The notes under the pieces: generated by a model
Told to the model about the DNA's origin: nothing
The model's input: only the letters and a program-made list of their open reading frames with translations
The model's database searches: none
In this document: positions 37,394 through 45,800 of the stretch, piece after piece
How the letters are laid out: each line of letters begins with the position of its first letter
Position numbering within the stretch: position 1 is the first letter of the stretch
Assembly (NCBI RefSeq): GCF_009812055.1
Contig: NZ_WQNH01000012.1
Span: 30,245-94,244 of the forward strand
Direction: 5' to 3'
Source: Chelativorans xinjiangensis
GTDB lineage: Bacteria; Pseudomonadota; Alphaproteobacteria; Rhizobiales; Rhizobiaceae
Length of the DNA: 64,000 bases
Position numbers and translations under genes: made by a program

Positions 37394-37801
37394 TCAGAAC
37401 CCTCCCCTGACGGCATAGCCGACGATCCAGACGAGGAGCGTGAGCACGACCGAGCCGATCAGATTGGCGGTCGCAATGCGCGTTGACGTCTGTTTGCCCA
37501 GCCCATGACCGGTGTCCCAGATGAGATGGCGAATGCCCCCCAGCAAATGGTGCACCAGTGCCCAGGTGTAGCCGAAGAGCACGAGCCGGCCGAGGAACGA
37601 GCCGAACAGGCCGTTGACGAGGTCGAACTGCTCCCTGGAGCCGGCCGCAGCCACCAGCCAGACGGCGAAGAGCACCGTGCCGAAATAGAGTGCCGCGCCG
37701 GTGATGCGGTGCAGGATCGACATCAGCATAGTGGGCGTGAAGCGGTAGATTTGCAGATGCGGCGAGACAGGCCTCGCCCGGGTGGCTGTGGATTTGCTCA
37801 T
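37394..37801 (-). CDS. sdhC: succinate dehydrogenase cytochrome b556 subunit
   Basis: 135 residues, three transmembrane helices. [12 protein letters not shown]...[11 protein letters not shown] is the quinone-site signature, and [13 protein letters not shown] carries the heme-ligand histidine. GGGGAAG precedes ATG 37801. First gene of sdhCDAB, with a good promoter about 85 bases upstream. Confidence 0.95.
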   Translation of the reverse strand: MSKSTATRARPVSPHLQIYRFTPTMLMSILHRITGAALYFGTVLFAVWLVAAAGSREQFDLVNGLFGSFLGRLVLFGYTWALVHHLLGGIRHLIWDTGHGLGKQTSTRIATANLIGSVVLTLLVWIVGYAVRGGF

Positions 37802-37882
37802 GGCTTCCCCGTTTCGTCGCCGAAGGAACCATGGCGCATCAGGCAGCAACTGCCAGGCCGCCCCAAGCCTCCGGCACGAGGC

Positions 37883-37911
37883 TTTCTAATGCGCTTTTCG
37901 CAGTGCGTCAA
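37883..37911 (-). promoter_or_regulatory. candidate promoter of sdhCDAB
   Basis: On the reverse strand TTGACG (37906-37911) and TAGAAA (37883-37888) are exactly 17 bases apart, preceded by CT as in the alphaproteobacterial CTTGAC consensus variant. It is about 85 bases before sdhC and is the only such pair in the gap to the DoxX gene. Confidence 0.5.
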
Positions 37912-37964
37912 AGCCACAGAGATGCCGGAGGGTGCTTGAATCGATTGAAGCTTCCGGCCGCGCC

Positions 37965-38402
37965 TTAGTTTGAAGCTTGTCGACCCTCGCCGGAGAGCTG
38001 GGGCTTCCAAATGAAGCCTCTGCGAACAACCAGCGTATCGCCGGGGCCGTGGACCGCTGCGAACAGGAGGCCGGCGATGAAGGTGAAGTGATCCACAAAG
38101 AACCCGAATGCCGTCTGATTATCGCTCCAGTGCGATGGGCCGTAGAAGGTAAATGCCAGGAAGAGCACGTAGGCGGCCGCAATAAGCGCGGCTTCGGAGA
38201 AGAACGCGCCCGTCAAAAGGGCGACCACGAGCGCAACCTCGAAGAATGCGGCGATCCATGCAAGCAGCAGCGGAACGGGAAAGCCCGCCGCTGCTATGTA
38301 GTCTGCGGTCGCCTGCATCCCGGCAAACTTGAAGCCAGCCGCCATGGCAAAGACGCACGCGAAAATCAGCCTTGCGATGAGAATTGCAACGGTCTTGCTC
38401 AT
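37965..38402 (-). CDS. DoxX family membrane protein
   Basis: 145 residues with four hydrophobic segments and the DoxX pattern ARLIFACVFAMAAGFKFAG...AAFFEVALVVALLTG. GAGGAGGGAA is a strong ribosome site for ATG 38402. DoxX proteins are quinone-linked membrane proteins of unclear role. It lies upstream of sdhCDAB on the same strand but with its own gap of 163 bases and a separate sdh promoter. Confidence 0.83.
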   Translation of the reverse strand: MSKTVAILIARLIFACVFAMAAGFKFAGMQATADYIAAAGFPVPLLLAWIAAFFEVALVVALLTGAFFSEAALIAAAYVLFLAFTFYGPSHWSDNQTAFGFFVDHFTFIAGLLFAAVHGPGDTLVVRRGFIWKPQLSGEGRQASN

Positions 38403-38552
38403 TTGATTCCCTCCTCCTCTCAAGATCATAATGCAAGCACAGGACGTATTAGGGGCGCTCATTCCGACACCGCGCAGCCCTACGCCAATCTCCCGTCGTC
38501 GGTATGCTTTGAGCGCGGCCGATGAAATCGTGCAGAGTGCCTCCGCACCCGC

Positions 38553-39014
38553 TCACTGTTCGTCGAAGCGAATCACATGGCTGGTCCAATCGGCCGGCGC
38601 GGCGACCTGGCCGTAGAGTCTGCGGCCTTCGGACGGTTCGCGCGGCGCGTTCAGCACCAGCCTTGCCCATCCGCGCTCTTCCGCCTGGTCGCCCACCACG
38701 TCGATCAGCGCCTTGGCAATGCCCTTTCCGCGATGTTCGTGATGCACATAGACGTGTTCCAAGAGCCCGTAGCGCATGCCGGAGACGGGGTCGGGCAGGT
38801 CGTAGAAGACGGCGAAGGCCACCAGCGCCCCGTCCATGCGCGCACCGACGATCTCCGCCACCCGGTCTTGCAACAACGTTTCGGCGTAGAACTCGTCCGG
38901 CCGGCGCGGCGCGCCGCGCTTCAGCGACTGGGTGTAAGCGGCAAGAAGCGGCGCCAGCGTATGCGCATCTTTCAGCCGCAGCGGCGCGATGTCGATCCTT
39001 TGGTCCTCGCTCAT
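38553..39014 (-). CDS. GNAT-family N-acetyltransferase
   Basis: 153 residues. The acetyl-CoA pyrophosphate loop HRGKGIAKAL follows the beta-4 strand LLEHVYVHHEHRG, and NAPREPSEGRRLYGQV ends the fold. The substrate is not predictable. An AGAAGGG ribosome-like site lies rather far upstream of ATG 39014. Stands alone between DoxX and the divergent secreted-protein gene. Confidence 0.82.
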   Translation of the reverse strand: MSEDQRIDIAPLRLKDAHTLAPLLAAYTQSLKRGAPRRPDEFYAETLLQDRVAEIVGARMDGALVAFAVFYDLPDPVSGMRYGLLEHVYVHHEHRGKGIAKALIDVVGDQAEERGWARLVLNAPREPSEGRRLYGQVAAPADWTSHVIRFDEQ

Positions 39015-39151
39015 GCCATTCAGACCCTTCTCCCGATCCCCAAATCATTCGACGAAATTAACCACGTCTGTCAACGGCGGGGGAAGAGGGTACCAGCCGG
39101 CGTGACAACGGTTAAGAAAGCGTTAATCTTGCCGGCAAGGAGGCTGCGACA

Positions 39152-39517
39152 ATGAAGGAGCGTTGCCCCATGTCTTTAAGCAGACTCTTGGCTCCCGCCG
39201 CGCTTGTGGTCTTCCTGGCGGCGGCTATGCCCGCCTTCGCTGGTGGCGAGAACACCTATGCCGACAGTTTCGGCAATCTCGTCGTCCACAGTCCTGCCGG
39301 CTACAAGCGCATCGTCGTCGGCAAGGGCTATCTGGCCGAGGGCCTGGCCTATGGCGGCCATGGCGGGCCGAAGGTGGTCTATCTCGAAGAAGATCGCGGC
39401 GCACTATACCTGCGCGAGCGCAAAAGCTGCCGCTACGGCGCGCTTCTGCATGGGCGCAGCTACATGTACGGCCTGCCGGACAATGTCGTGCCGGTGCCGA
39501 CGGTTTCTTGTCGCTAG
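39152..39517 (+). CDS. small secreted protein, unknown function
   Basis: 121 residues (115 from an internal ATG). A signal peptide (LLAPAALVVFLAAAMPAFA) is followed by a short mature domain with YADSFGNLVVHSPAGYKRIVVGKGY and paired cysteines near the end (ERKSCRYG...PTVSC) that could form a disulphide. No family recognised. Six bases separate it from the ClpP-fold gene, so the two are probably co-translated and act in the same compartment. Confidence 0.7.
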   Translation: MKERCPMSLSRLLAPAALVVFLAAAMPAFAGGENTYADSFGNLVVHSPAGYKRIVVGKGYLAEGLAYGGHGGPKVVYLEEDRGALYLRERKSCRYGALLHGRSYMYGLPDNVVPVPTVSCR

Positions 39518-39523
39518 ACAAGC

Positions 39524-40354
39524 ATGAGCGATCGCCTCGCCCGAGCCATGGACGCCGCGCGGTACGATGCGCCTGCGCGCCCCTATGGGCGTTTCGATGA
39601 GCAGGCGCCGACACGCTGGCTCCTCGTCGTCCTCGTTCTGGGCGTCGCCGCCCTTTTCGGCATGGGTCTGCGCGAGGTCGTCGACAGGAACGGGAGCTTT
39701 GGACTGCGCGACGGTTCGTCGCCGGAACGTCTCTGGCCGGTTCCGTGGCGGACGGTGGATAAAGGTCCGAGCCGCCTGCCGCCTGCCGGTCCGCGACAGC
39801 CCGCCGTCGCCGACAGGGAGATGTTGCGCCGGCCGATGTCCTTTGTGCTCGCCGCCGACGGCACGCTGAGAGCGACCGGCAGCATCGAGCCGGGTGCGGC
39901 AGGAAGGCTTGAAGCGGAGCTCGATATGCGCGGCGCGGATGTTCGGCGGGTCAGCCTCAATTCGCTAGGTGGCGCGCTTGACGATGCCGTCGCCATGGCG
40001 CGCATGTTGCGCGAGCGTGGCATTGCCACGGTGGTGGAGGACGGTGCCATCTGCGCCTCTTCCTGTCCATTGATGATGGCAGGCGGGGTAAAGCGAACGG
40101 TCGGGCAGCGCGCCCTTGTCGGCCTGCATCAGTTCTACATCGCTGGCGATACGATCAGCGATCCGGCCCGGGCCATGGCCGACGCGCAGATGACGACGGC
40201 GCGCGTGTCCCGCCTCCTCGGCAGAATGGGCGTCGATCCGGCTCTCTGGCTGCACGCACTCGATACGCTGCCTGGCGCGCTCTACTATCTCAGCGCCGAG
40301 GAAATGCGGCGCTACCGCCTCGTCACTTCCCCAGAGAGCATGGTGCAGGGATAG
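39524..40354 (+). CDS. membrane-anchored ClpP/crotonase-fold protein (COG3904-like)
   Basis: 276 residues. Polar N-terminus, one transmembrane helix (about 33-50: LLVVLVLGVAALFGMGL), then a periplasmic domain with the ClpP-like core. RVSLNSLGGALDDAVAMARMLRERG forms the strand and helix of the oxyanion region. ICASSCPLMMAGG carries the candidate catalytic serine, and VGLHQFYI a candidate histidine. Such predicted periplasmic proteins are common in alphaproteobacteria, but substrates are unknown. Overlaps nothing and follows the small secreted protein by six bases. Confidence 0.72.
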   Translation: MSDRLARAMDAARYDAPARPYGRFDEQAPTRWLLVVLVLGVAALFGMGLREVVDRNGSFGLRDGSSPERLWPVPWRTVDKGPSRLPPAGPRQPAVADREMLRRPMSFVLAADGTLRATGSIEPGAAGRLEAELDMRGADVRRVSLNSLGGALDDAVAMARMLRERGIATVVEDGAICASSCPLMMAGGVKRTVGQRALVGLHQFYIAGDTISDPARAMADAQMTTARVSRLLGRMGVDPALWLHALDTLPGALYYLSAEEMRRYRLVTSPESMVQG

Positions 40355-40417
40355 AGGCGGGGTGCGGAACCGCACCCTGCCGTGAGCGTTGGGAAGTGAC
40401 CTTCGAGGAACTCTCCC

Positions 40418-40723
40418 ATGGCCGACACGAAACTGCTCACCGACCACAACGACATCGGCGATTGGGCCGCCGCGCGCGCCGGCCAGCCGGCTCTAAGCGA
40501 CCCTGCGCCCGGCGTGGCGGAGAGCGAGCCGATCCTCTCCTTCGCCTTCGGCCAGCACGCCTACCAGGATACCGACGAAGGCGCGGATCGGCCCGGTGGC
40601 GTGCAGCCTATCGAATGGGACGAGTGGCTCCGCATCTTCGAGGAGCGGAGGCTGGCGCTCGTGGTAAGCCGGGACGTGCCCGGCCAGCGCGAGGAGTTCC
40701 ACGAATTCGTGCGCCGTCCGTAA
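40418..40723 (+). CDS. small acidic conserved protein, unknown function
   Basis: 101 residues, soluble, no signal or membrane segment. N-terminus LLTDHNDIGDWAAARAGQPAL, C-terminus WDEWLRIFEERRLALVV...FHEFVRRP. This layout resembles short rhizobial proteins often mislabelled as branching-enzyme-like, where a D-H-x-I-x-x-W-A-x-A-R-x-G start and a W-D-E-W end recur. That resemblance is from memory and the function is unknown. GAGGAACTCTCCC precedes the start. Convergent with the CNB gene, four bases apart. Confidence 0.65.
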   Translation: MADTKLLTDHNDIGDWAAARAGQPALSDPAPGVAESEPILSFAFGQHAYQDTDEGADRPGGVQPIEWDEWLRIFEERRLALVVSRDVPGQREEFHEFVRRP

Positions 40724-40727
40724 TACC

Positions 40728-41183
40728 CTACTTGGCCAGCCGCGAGGCTACGGTGCCGATGCGCGTCAGCATGGCTTGCAGGTTGGCGGCGATGCGGCGG
40801 TGCAGCTTGACCGCGGTTTCCGGAAATTCCTCCAGGATGCGGCGGAACATCGAGCGGCTCAGGCGAATCACTTTCACATCCGTCTGTGCGACCGCACCCG
40901 TGAGGCGCTCGCTCTCGGCGATCAGCGCCAGTTCCCCAAGCATGGCACCGGGGCCGTGGACGGAGATGATCTCGCGCCTGTCGCCCTGCTGATGGTAAAG
41001 CGCCACCTGTCCTGAGGCCACAACGAAGGCGCAGTCGGCGGGCGCGCCCTCTGCATAGAGTTTGTGGCCAGCGGCGAGCGAGATGGTCTCGGCGCCGAAA
41101 GCCATGAGGCGCAACTGTTCGTGCGTGAAGCCCTCAAAGAGTCCCACGCCGGACAGAACGCGAATATCATCGTCCAGCGCCAT
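40728..41183 (-). CDS. cyclic nucleotide-binding domain protein without HTH
   Basis: 151 residues consisting of one CNB domain: FEGFTHEQLRLMAFGAE, LYAEGAPADCAFVVASGQVALY, GPGAMLGELALI and a C-terminal helix. The phosphate-binding-cassette glutamate is present (GELAL), but the arginine expected in true cAMP receptors is replaced (SERLTGAV). It stops before any helix-turn-helix, so it is not a CRP regulator. It follows the cenR-like gene on the same strand, 55 bases downstream. Confidence 0.82.
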   Translation of the reverse strand: MALDDDIRVLSGVGLFEGFTHEQLRLMAFGAETISLAAGHKLYAEGAPADCAFVVASGQVALYHQQGDRREIISVHGPGAMLGELALIAESERLTGAVAQTDVKVIRLSRSMFRRILEEFPETAVKLHRRIAANLQAMLTRIGTVASRLAK

Positions 41184-41238
41184 GCGGTCGTCGTCCCCGC
41201 TCGTTCCCGGCTGCTACTGGCGCCCCCAACACCGAATC

Positions 41239-41922
41239 TCAAGGAACGAGTTTGTATCCGCCGCTTTCTGTCACAAGAATTTCAGCTTTGGAAGGATCGC
41301 GTTCGATCTTTTGCCGCAGCCGGTAGACGTGGGTCTCCAGTGTGTGTGTGGTGACGCCTGAATTATAGCCCCAGACTTCTTCCAGAAGAATGTCCCGCGT
41401 CACCACCTTCTGCTCGGCGCGGTACAGGTATTTTATGATAGCGGCTTCTTTTTCCGTAAGGCGGATCTTGCCCCCGCGCTCATCGAGCAAGAGCTTCTGG
41501 CCCGGCTTGAAGGTGTAGGGCCCGACAGTGAACTTGGCGTCCTCGCTCTGCTCATGCTGGCGCATCTGCGCACGGATGCGCGCCAAAAGCACAGCGAAGC
41601 GGAAGGGCTTGGTGACATAATCGTTGGCGCCGGCTTCCAGCCCGAGGATCGTATCGGAGTCGGTGTCTTGTGCCGTCAACATGATGATCGGTGCGCGATA
41701 GCCGCCCTTGCGCAGCAGCTTGACCGCCTCGCGGCCGTCCATGTCCGGCAGGCCGACATCCATGATGGTGAGATCGACCATCGAGTTGCGCGCGGCGTGG
41801 ATCCCGTTGGCGGCCGTCGCTTCCTGCAGGAGATCGAACTCCTCGTAAAGCGCCAGCTGCTCGACGAGCGTGGCCCGCAGATCCTCGTCGTCGTCAACAA
41901 TCAGGATGGTTCGTGGCGTCAT
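41239..41922 (-). CDS. cenR: OmpR-family response regulator, CenR-like
   Basis: 227 residues. The receiver domain has acidic pocket DDD (10-12), phospho-acceptor Asp55, Thr83 and Lys105. The C-terminal winged helix has the long recognition helix THTLETHVYRLRQKIERD. N-terminus MTPRTILIVDDDEDLR and the absence of an adjacent histidine kinase match the orphan CenR regulator, which controls the envelope in Caulobacter and Brucella. The identity is inferred. Divergent from a peptidoglycan-type YkuD gene, which fits an envelope role. Confidence 0.75.
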   Translation of the reverse strand: MTPRTILIVDDDEDLRATLVEQLALYEEFDLLQEATAANGIHAARNSMVDLTIMDVGLPDMDGREAVKLLRKGGYRAPIIMLTAQDTDSDTILGLEAGANDYVTKPFRFAVLLARIRAQMRQHEQSEDAKFTVGPYTFKPGQKLLLDERGGKIRLTEKEAAIIKYLYRAEQKVVTRDILLEEVWGYNSGVTTHTLETHVYRLRQKIERDPSKAEILVTESGGYKLVP

Positions 41923-41991
41923 ATGTCAATCCGTTGATTTGTAAAGCCGATACCATTGACCCCGCCCATTTTTTCGCCGAACGTCGCATTT

Positions 41992-42624
41992 ATGCGCAAC
42001 AAGGCCGACAAGAAAGACCATAGCGGCTATTTGTTCGATAAGACAATTATATCGCAGAAATGCGGCTGGGACAGCGGGTTGCGCAAAGGGCGGCGGAAAG
42101 CCCCTGTCATCGTCGTGCGTGCGCGGCCGGGGAACCCCATGCAGGGGCTGATTTCCGTCAACGGCCGCGTCTTTGCATGCGCGCTCGGGCGCGGCAGCAT
42201 CAGCACGCTGAAGCGTGAAGGTGACGGCGCGACGCCGCTGGCCATGCTGCGTCCGCTGGGCGTCTTCTACCGGTCCGATCGGCGGCTCTCCGCCGTCACC
42301 CGCACGCCGCTGAAGACGGCTCCGATCCGCGCCGGTATCGGCTGGTGCGACGCGCCGGGCGACCCGAACTACAACCGTCCGGTGCGTCTACCCTACCAAG
42401 CCTCGCATGAGGAAATGCTGCGCGGCGACGGGCTCTACGACGTGTGTGTCGTACTCGACTGGAACATGCGGCCGCGCCGCCGCGGGCGCGGCAGCGCCAT
42501 CTTTCTTCATATGGCCCGGCCGGGCCTGAAGCCGACGGAGGGCTGCATCGCCGTCCCGCCGCTTACGATGGCCAGGCTCCTGCCGCTCCTGTCGCGGCGG
42601 GCACGGCTCGTGGTGCAGCGTTAG
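41992..42624 (+). CDS. L,D-transpeptidase (YkuD) family protein
   Basis: 210 residues from ATG 41992; a TTG at 41956 is also in frame. The YkuD core is VIVVRARPGNPMQGLISVNG ... GDGATPLA ... IFLHMARPGLKPTEGCIAVP. The catalytic cysteine motif reads TEGC rather than the usual S/T-H-G-C, the variant seen in the COG3786 branch. There is no signal peptide; a basic N-terminus precedes the domain. Its role in peptidoglycan is inferred. Divergent from the cenR-like gene. Confidence 0.8.
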   Translation: MRNKADKKDHSGYLFDKTIISQKCGWDSGLRKGRRKAPVIVVRARPGNPMQGLISVNGRVFACALGRGSISTLKREGDGATPLAMLRPLGVFYRSDRRLSAVTRTPLKTAPIRAGIGWCDAPGDPNYNRPVRLPYQASHEEMLRGDGLYDVCVVLDWNMRPRRRGRGSAIFLHMARPGLKPTEGCIAVPPLTMARLLPLLSRRARLVVQR

Positions 42625-42809
42625 ATGTCCCGCCACTTCCTTGCCGAACGTGGATCGGCAACGCCCGCGTCATCAATATTACGCCGCATCGGTATTACAT
42701 CTGTGCGCGGGAAAGGGCGGCTCTTTACCGTCCGCAGCAATCGTGGGATCGTCGGCCCGGCATCAGGGGCATATGATAGCGGTAACTACCGAGGGAGAGG
42801 GAAATCCGC

Positions 42810-45800
42810 ATGACGGCCAAGGCAAAGCTCGTAAAATCCTCGAAACCCCGTTTGGCCGACGTGAAGGCGCCCGACGCGGAGCGCCTGCGTGAACTCCTGA
42901 TCTCCCGTGCTCCGGCGGAGGACCTGGAAAGCTATGACCGTGCCGCGCTCGACCGTTCCGTCGAACTTGTGCTGACGGCGCTGAAGAAGCATCGGCCGGG
43001 CAAAAGTGTGGTCGAGGTAGAGGCGTCACCGGGGATCGAGCGTGCGGGCCGCAACGTCACGACGGTCACGCTCATCAACGACAACATGCCCTTTCTGTTC
43101 GATTCGGTGCTAGGCGAGGTCACCGAGTCGGCGGGGGAGCCGGCGCTTCTGCTGCACCCGGTGCTTCTGGTGCGCCACGGCGAAGACGGAATCAGCGAGA
43201 TTCTCGGTGATGCGGCGGCCAAGGCGGCGCGCAACGCAGACCAGGTCAGCGTCATCCACGTCCACCTGCCCAGGCTGTCGCCAGACCAGTGCACGGCGCT
43301 GAAAGCGCGGCTTGCCCACATCCTCGCCCAGGTGCGGGCCGCCGTCAGCGACTGGAAGCCGATGCTGGCTCGCCTCGACCAGGAGATCACGCAACTGCGT
43401 TATGCGCCGGTGCCGCTCGACGCCGAGGCGGTGACCGAGGCGATCGCCTTTCTGGAGTGGCTGCGCGACGACAATTTCACCTTTCTCGGCATGCGGGAGT
43501 TTCGCTACACGGGCGGCGAGAAGAGCGGCACGCTGGAGCGCGCGCACAAGAAGGGCCTCGGCATTCTGGCCGATCCCGACGTGCTGGTGCTCAGGCGCGG
43601 TTCGGAGGCCGTCTCCACCACGCCCGAAATCCGCGCCTTCCTGCACGGGCCGGAGCCGTTGATCGTCACCAAGGCGAATGCCAAGTCGACGGTGCATCGC
43701 CGGGCCTATCTCGACTATGTCGGGGTGAAGACGTTCAGCGACGACGGCAAGCTGACGGGCGAGTTGCGGATCGTCGGCCTGTTCACCTCGACCGCCTATA
43801 CGCGCTCGGTGATGAAGATCCCCTATCTGCGCTCCAAGGCCGAGGCGGTGATCGCCCGCTCCGGCTTCGCGCCGACGGATCATTCCGGCAAGGCGCTCAT
43901 CAATGTTCTGGAATCCTACCCGCGCGACGAGCTTTTCCAGATCGGCGTGCCGCGGCTGCGCAAGCATGCGGAGGCTATTCTGGGCCTCGGCGATCGGCCG
44001 CGCGTACGCGTGCTTTACCGCATCGACCAGTTCGACCGCTTCGTCTCCGTCATCGTCTTCGTGCCGCGCGACCGCTACGATTCTCGCGTGCGCATGGAGA
44101 TCGGCGAATATCTGAAGACGTCCTTCGATGGGCGCCTGTCAGCCTACTATCCGGCGTTCCCGGAAGGCTCGCTGGCGCGCGTCCACTTCATCATCGGGCG
44201 CTCGGGCGGCAGGACGCCGCGCATAGAAACGGAGAAGCTGGAGGCCGGCATCCGCGACATCGTGCGCACCTGGGACGACGCGCTGCGCGAGGCTGTGGAG
44301 GATGCGGGCGCGGACGATACGATTGCAGCCGCAGCCGCGGGCTTTCCCGAGAGCTACCGCAACAGCTTTGAGCCGGCGACCGCCCTTGTCGATGCCGGGC
44401 GTATAGTGGGCCTCTCCTCCGCCAACCCCATCGCCATCGACTTCCACCGCCACGACGACCAGAAGCCGGACCAAGCGGCGCTGAAGATCTACCATTTCGG
44501 CACACCTGTGGCGCTCAGCCGGCGGGTGCCGCTCCTCGAGAACATGGGCTTCCGGGTCATCAGCGAGCGTACTTTCGAGATCGGCGGAGAGGGCGACGGC
44601 CATGTCTTCCTGCATGACATGGAGCTGGAGAGCGCCTTCGACGACGCCATCGACCTGACCGACAATGGCGCCCTCTTCGAGGAGCTGTTCCTCGCCGTCT
44701 GGCACCAGGAATACGACAACGACAATTTCAACGCGCTGGCCCAGACGGCGCGGTTGAGGGCCTCCGAGATCGCCGTGCTGCGTGCCTACAGCCGCTTCCT
44801 GCACCAGGCGAACATCCCGCAGAGTCAAGGCTTCATCGCCGGCACGCTGAACCGCTATCCGCAGATCGCAGACAAGCTCTTCCGCCTGTTCGTCACCCGT
44901 TTCGGCCCTCGGCGCGGGGCAGACGATGCCGCCGAAGCGCGGGAGCGGGAAATAGAGGAAGAGATCGAAAGTGCGCTCGACGGTGTGCCGAGCCTCGATG
45001 ACGACACCATCATCCGCCGCATCCTCAACCTCGTCAAATCGACCCTGCGCACCAATTTCTTTGCCGGGCGCGCGTTGCCGGGCAAGCGTTCGCTGGCGCT
45101 CAAGTTCGATTCACAGGCGGTCGAGGGTCTGCCGCAGCCGCGCCCCTGGCGGGAGATCTTCGTTTACGGGCCGGAGGTCGAGGGTGTGCACCTGCGCTTC
45201 GGCCCGGTGGCGCGCGGCGGCCTGCGCTGGTCCGACCGGGCGCAGGACTACCGTACCGAGGTGCTGGGCCTGGTCAAGGCGCAGCAGGTGAAGAACGGCG
45301 TCATCGTGCCGGTTGGCGCCAAGGGCGGCTTCTACCCGCGGCAGTTGCCGACCGGCGGCAGCCGCCAGGAGATTTTCGAGGCGGGGCGGCAGGCTTATAT
45401 CAATTTTGTCTCCAGTCTGCTTTCCATCACCGACAATCTGGAGGGCGACCAGGTGGTGCCGCCCGAGGCCGTCGTGCGCCACGATCGCGACGACCCCTAT
45501 TTCGTGGTCGCCGCCGACAAGGGCACGGCCACCTTTTCCGACACGGCCAACGAGATCAGCCAGGCGCACGGCTTCTGGCTCGACGATGCCTTCGCCTCCG
45601 GCGGCTCGGCCGGCTACGACCACAAGAAGATGGGGATTACCGCGCGCGGCGCCTGGGAGGCGGTGAAGCGGCACTTCCGCGAGATGAACCGCGACATCCA
45701 GAAGGAGCCCTTCACGGTGGTCGGCGTCGGCGACATGTCCGGCGACGTGTTCGGCAACGGCATGCTTCTGTCGCCCGCCATCCGGCTCATCGCCGCTTTC

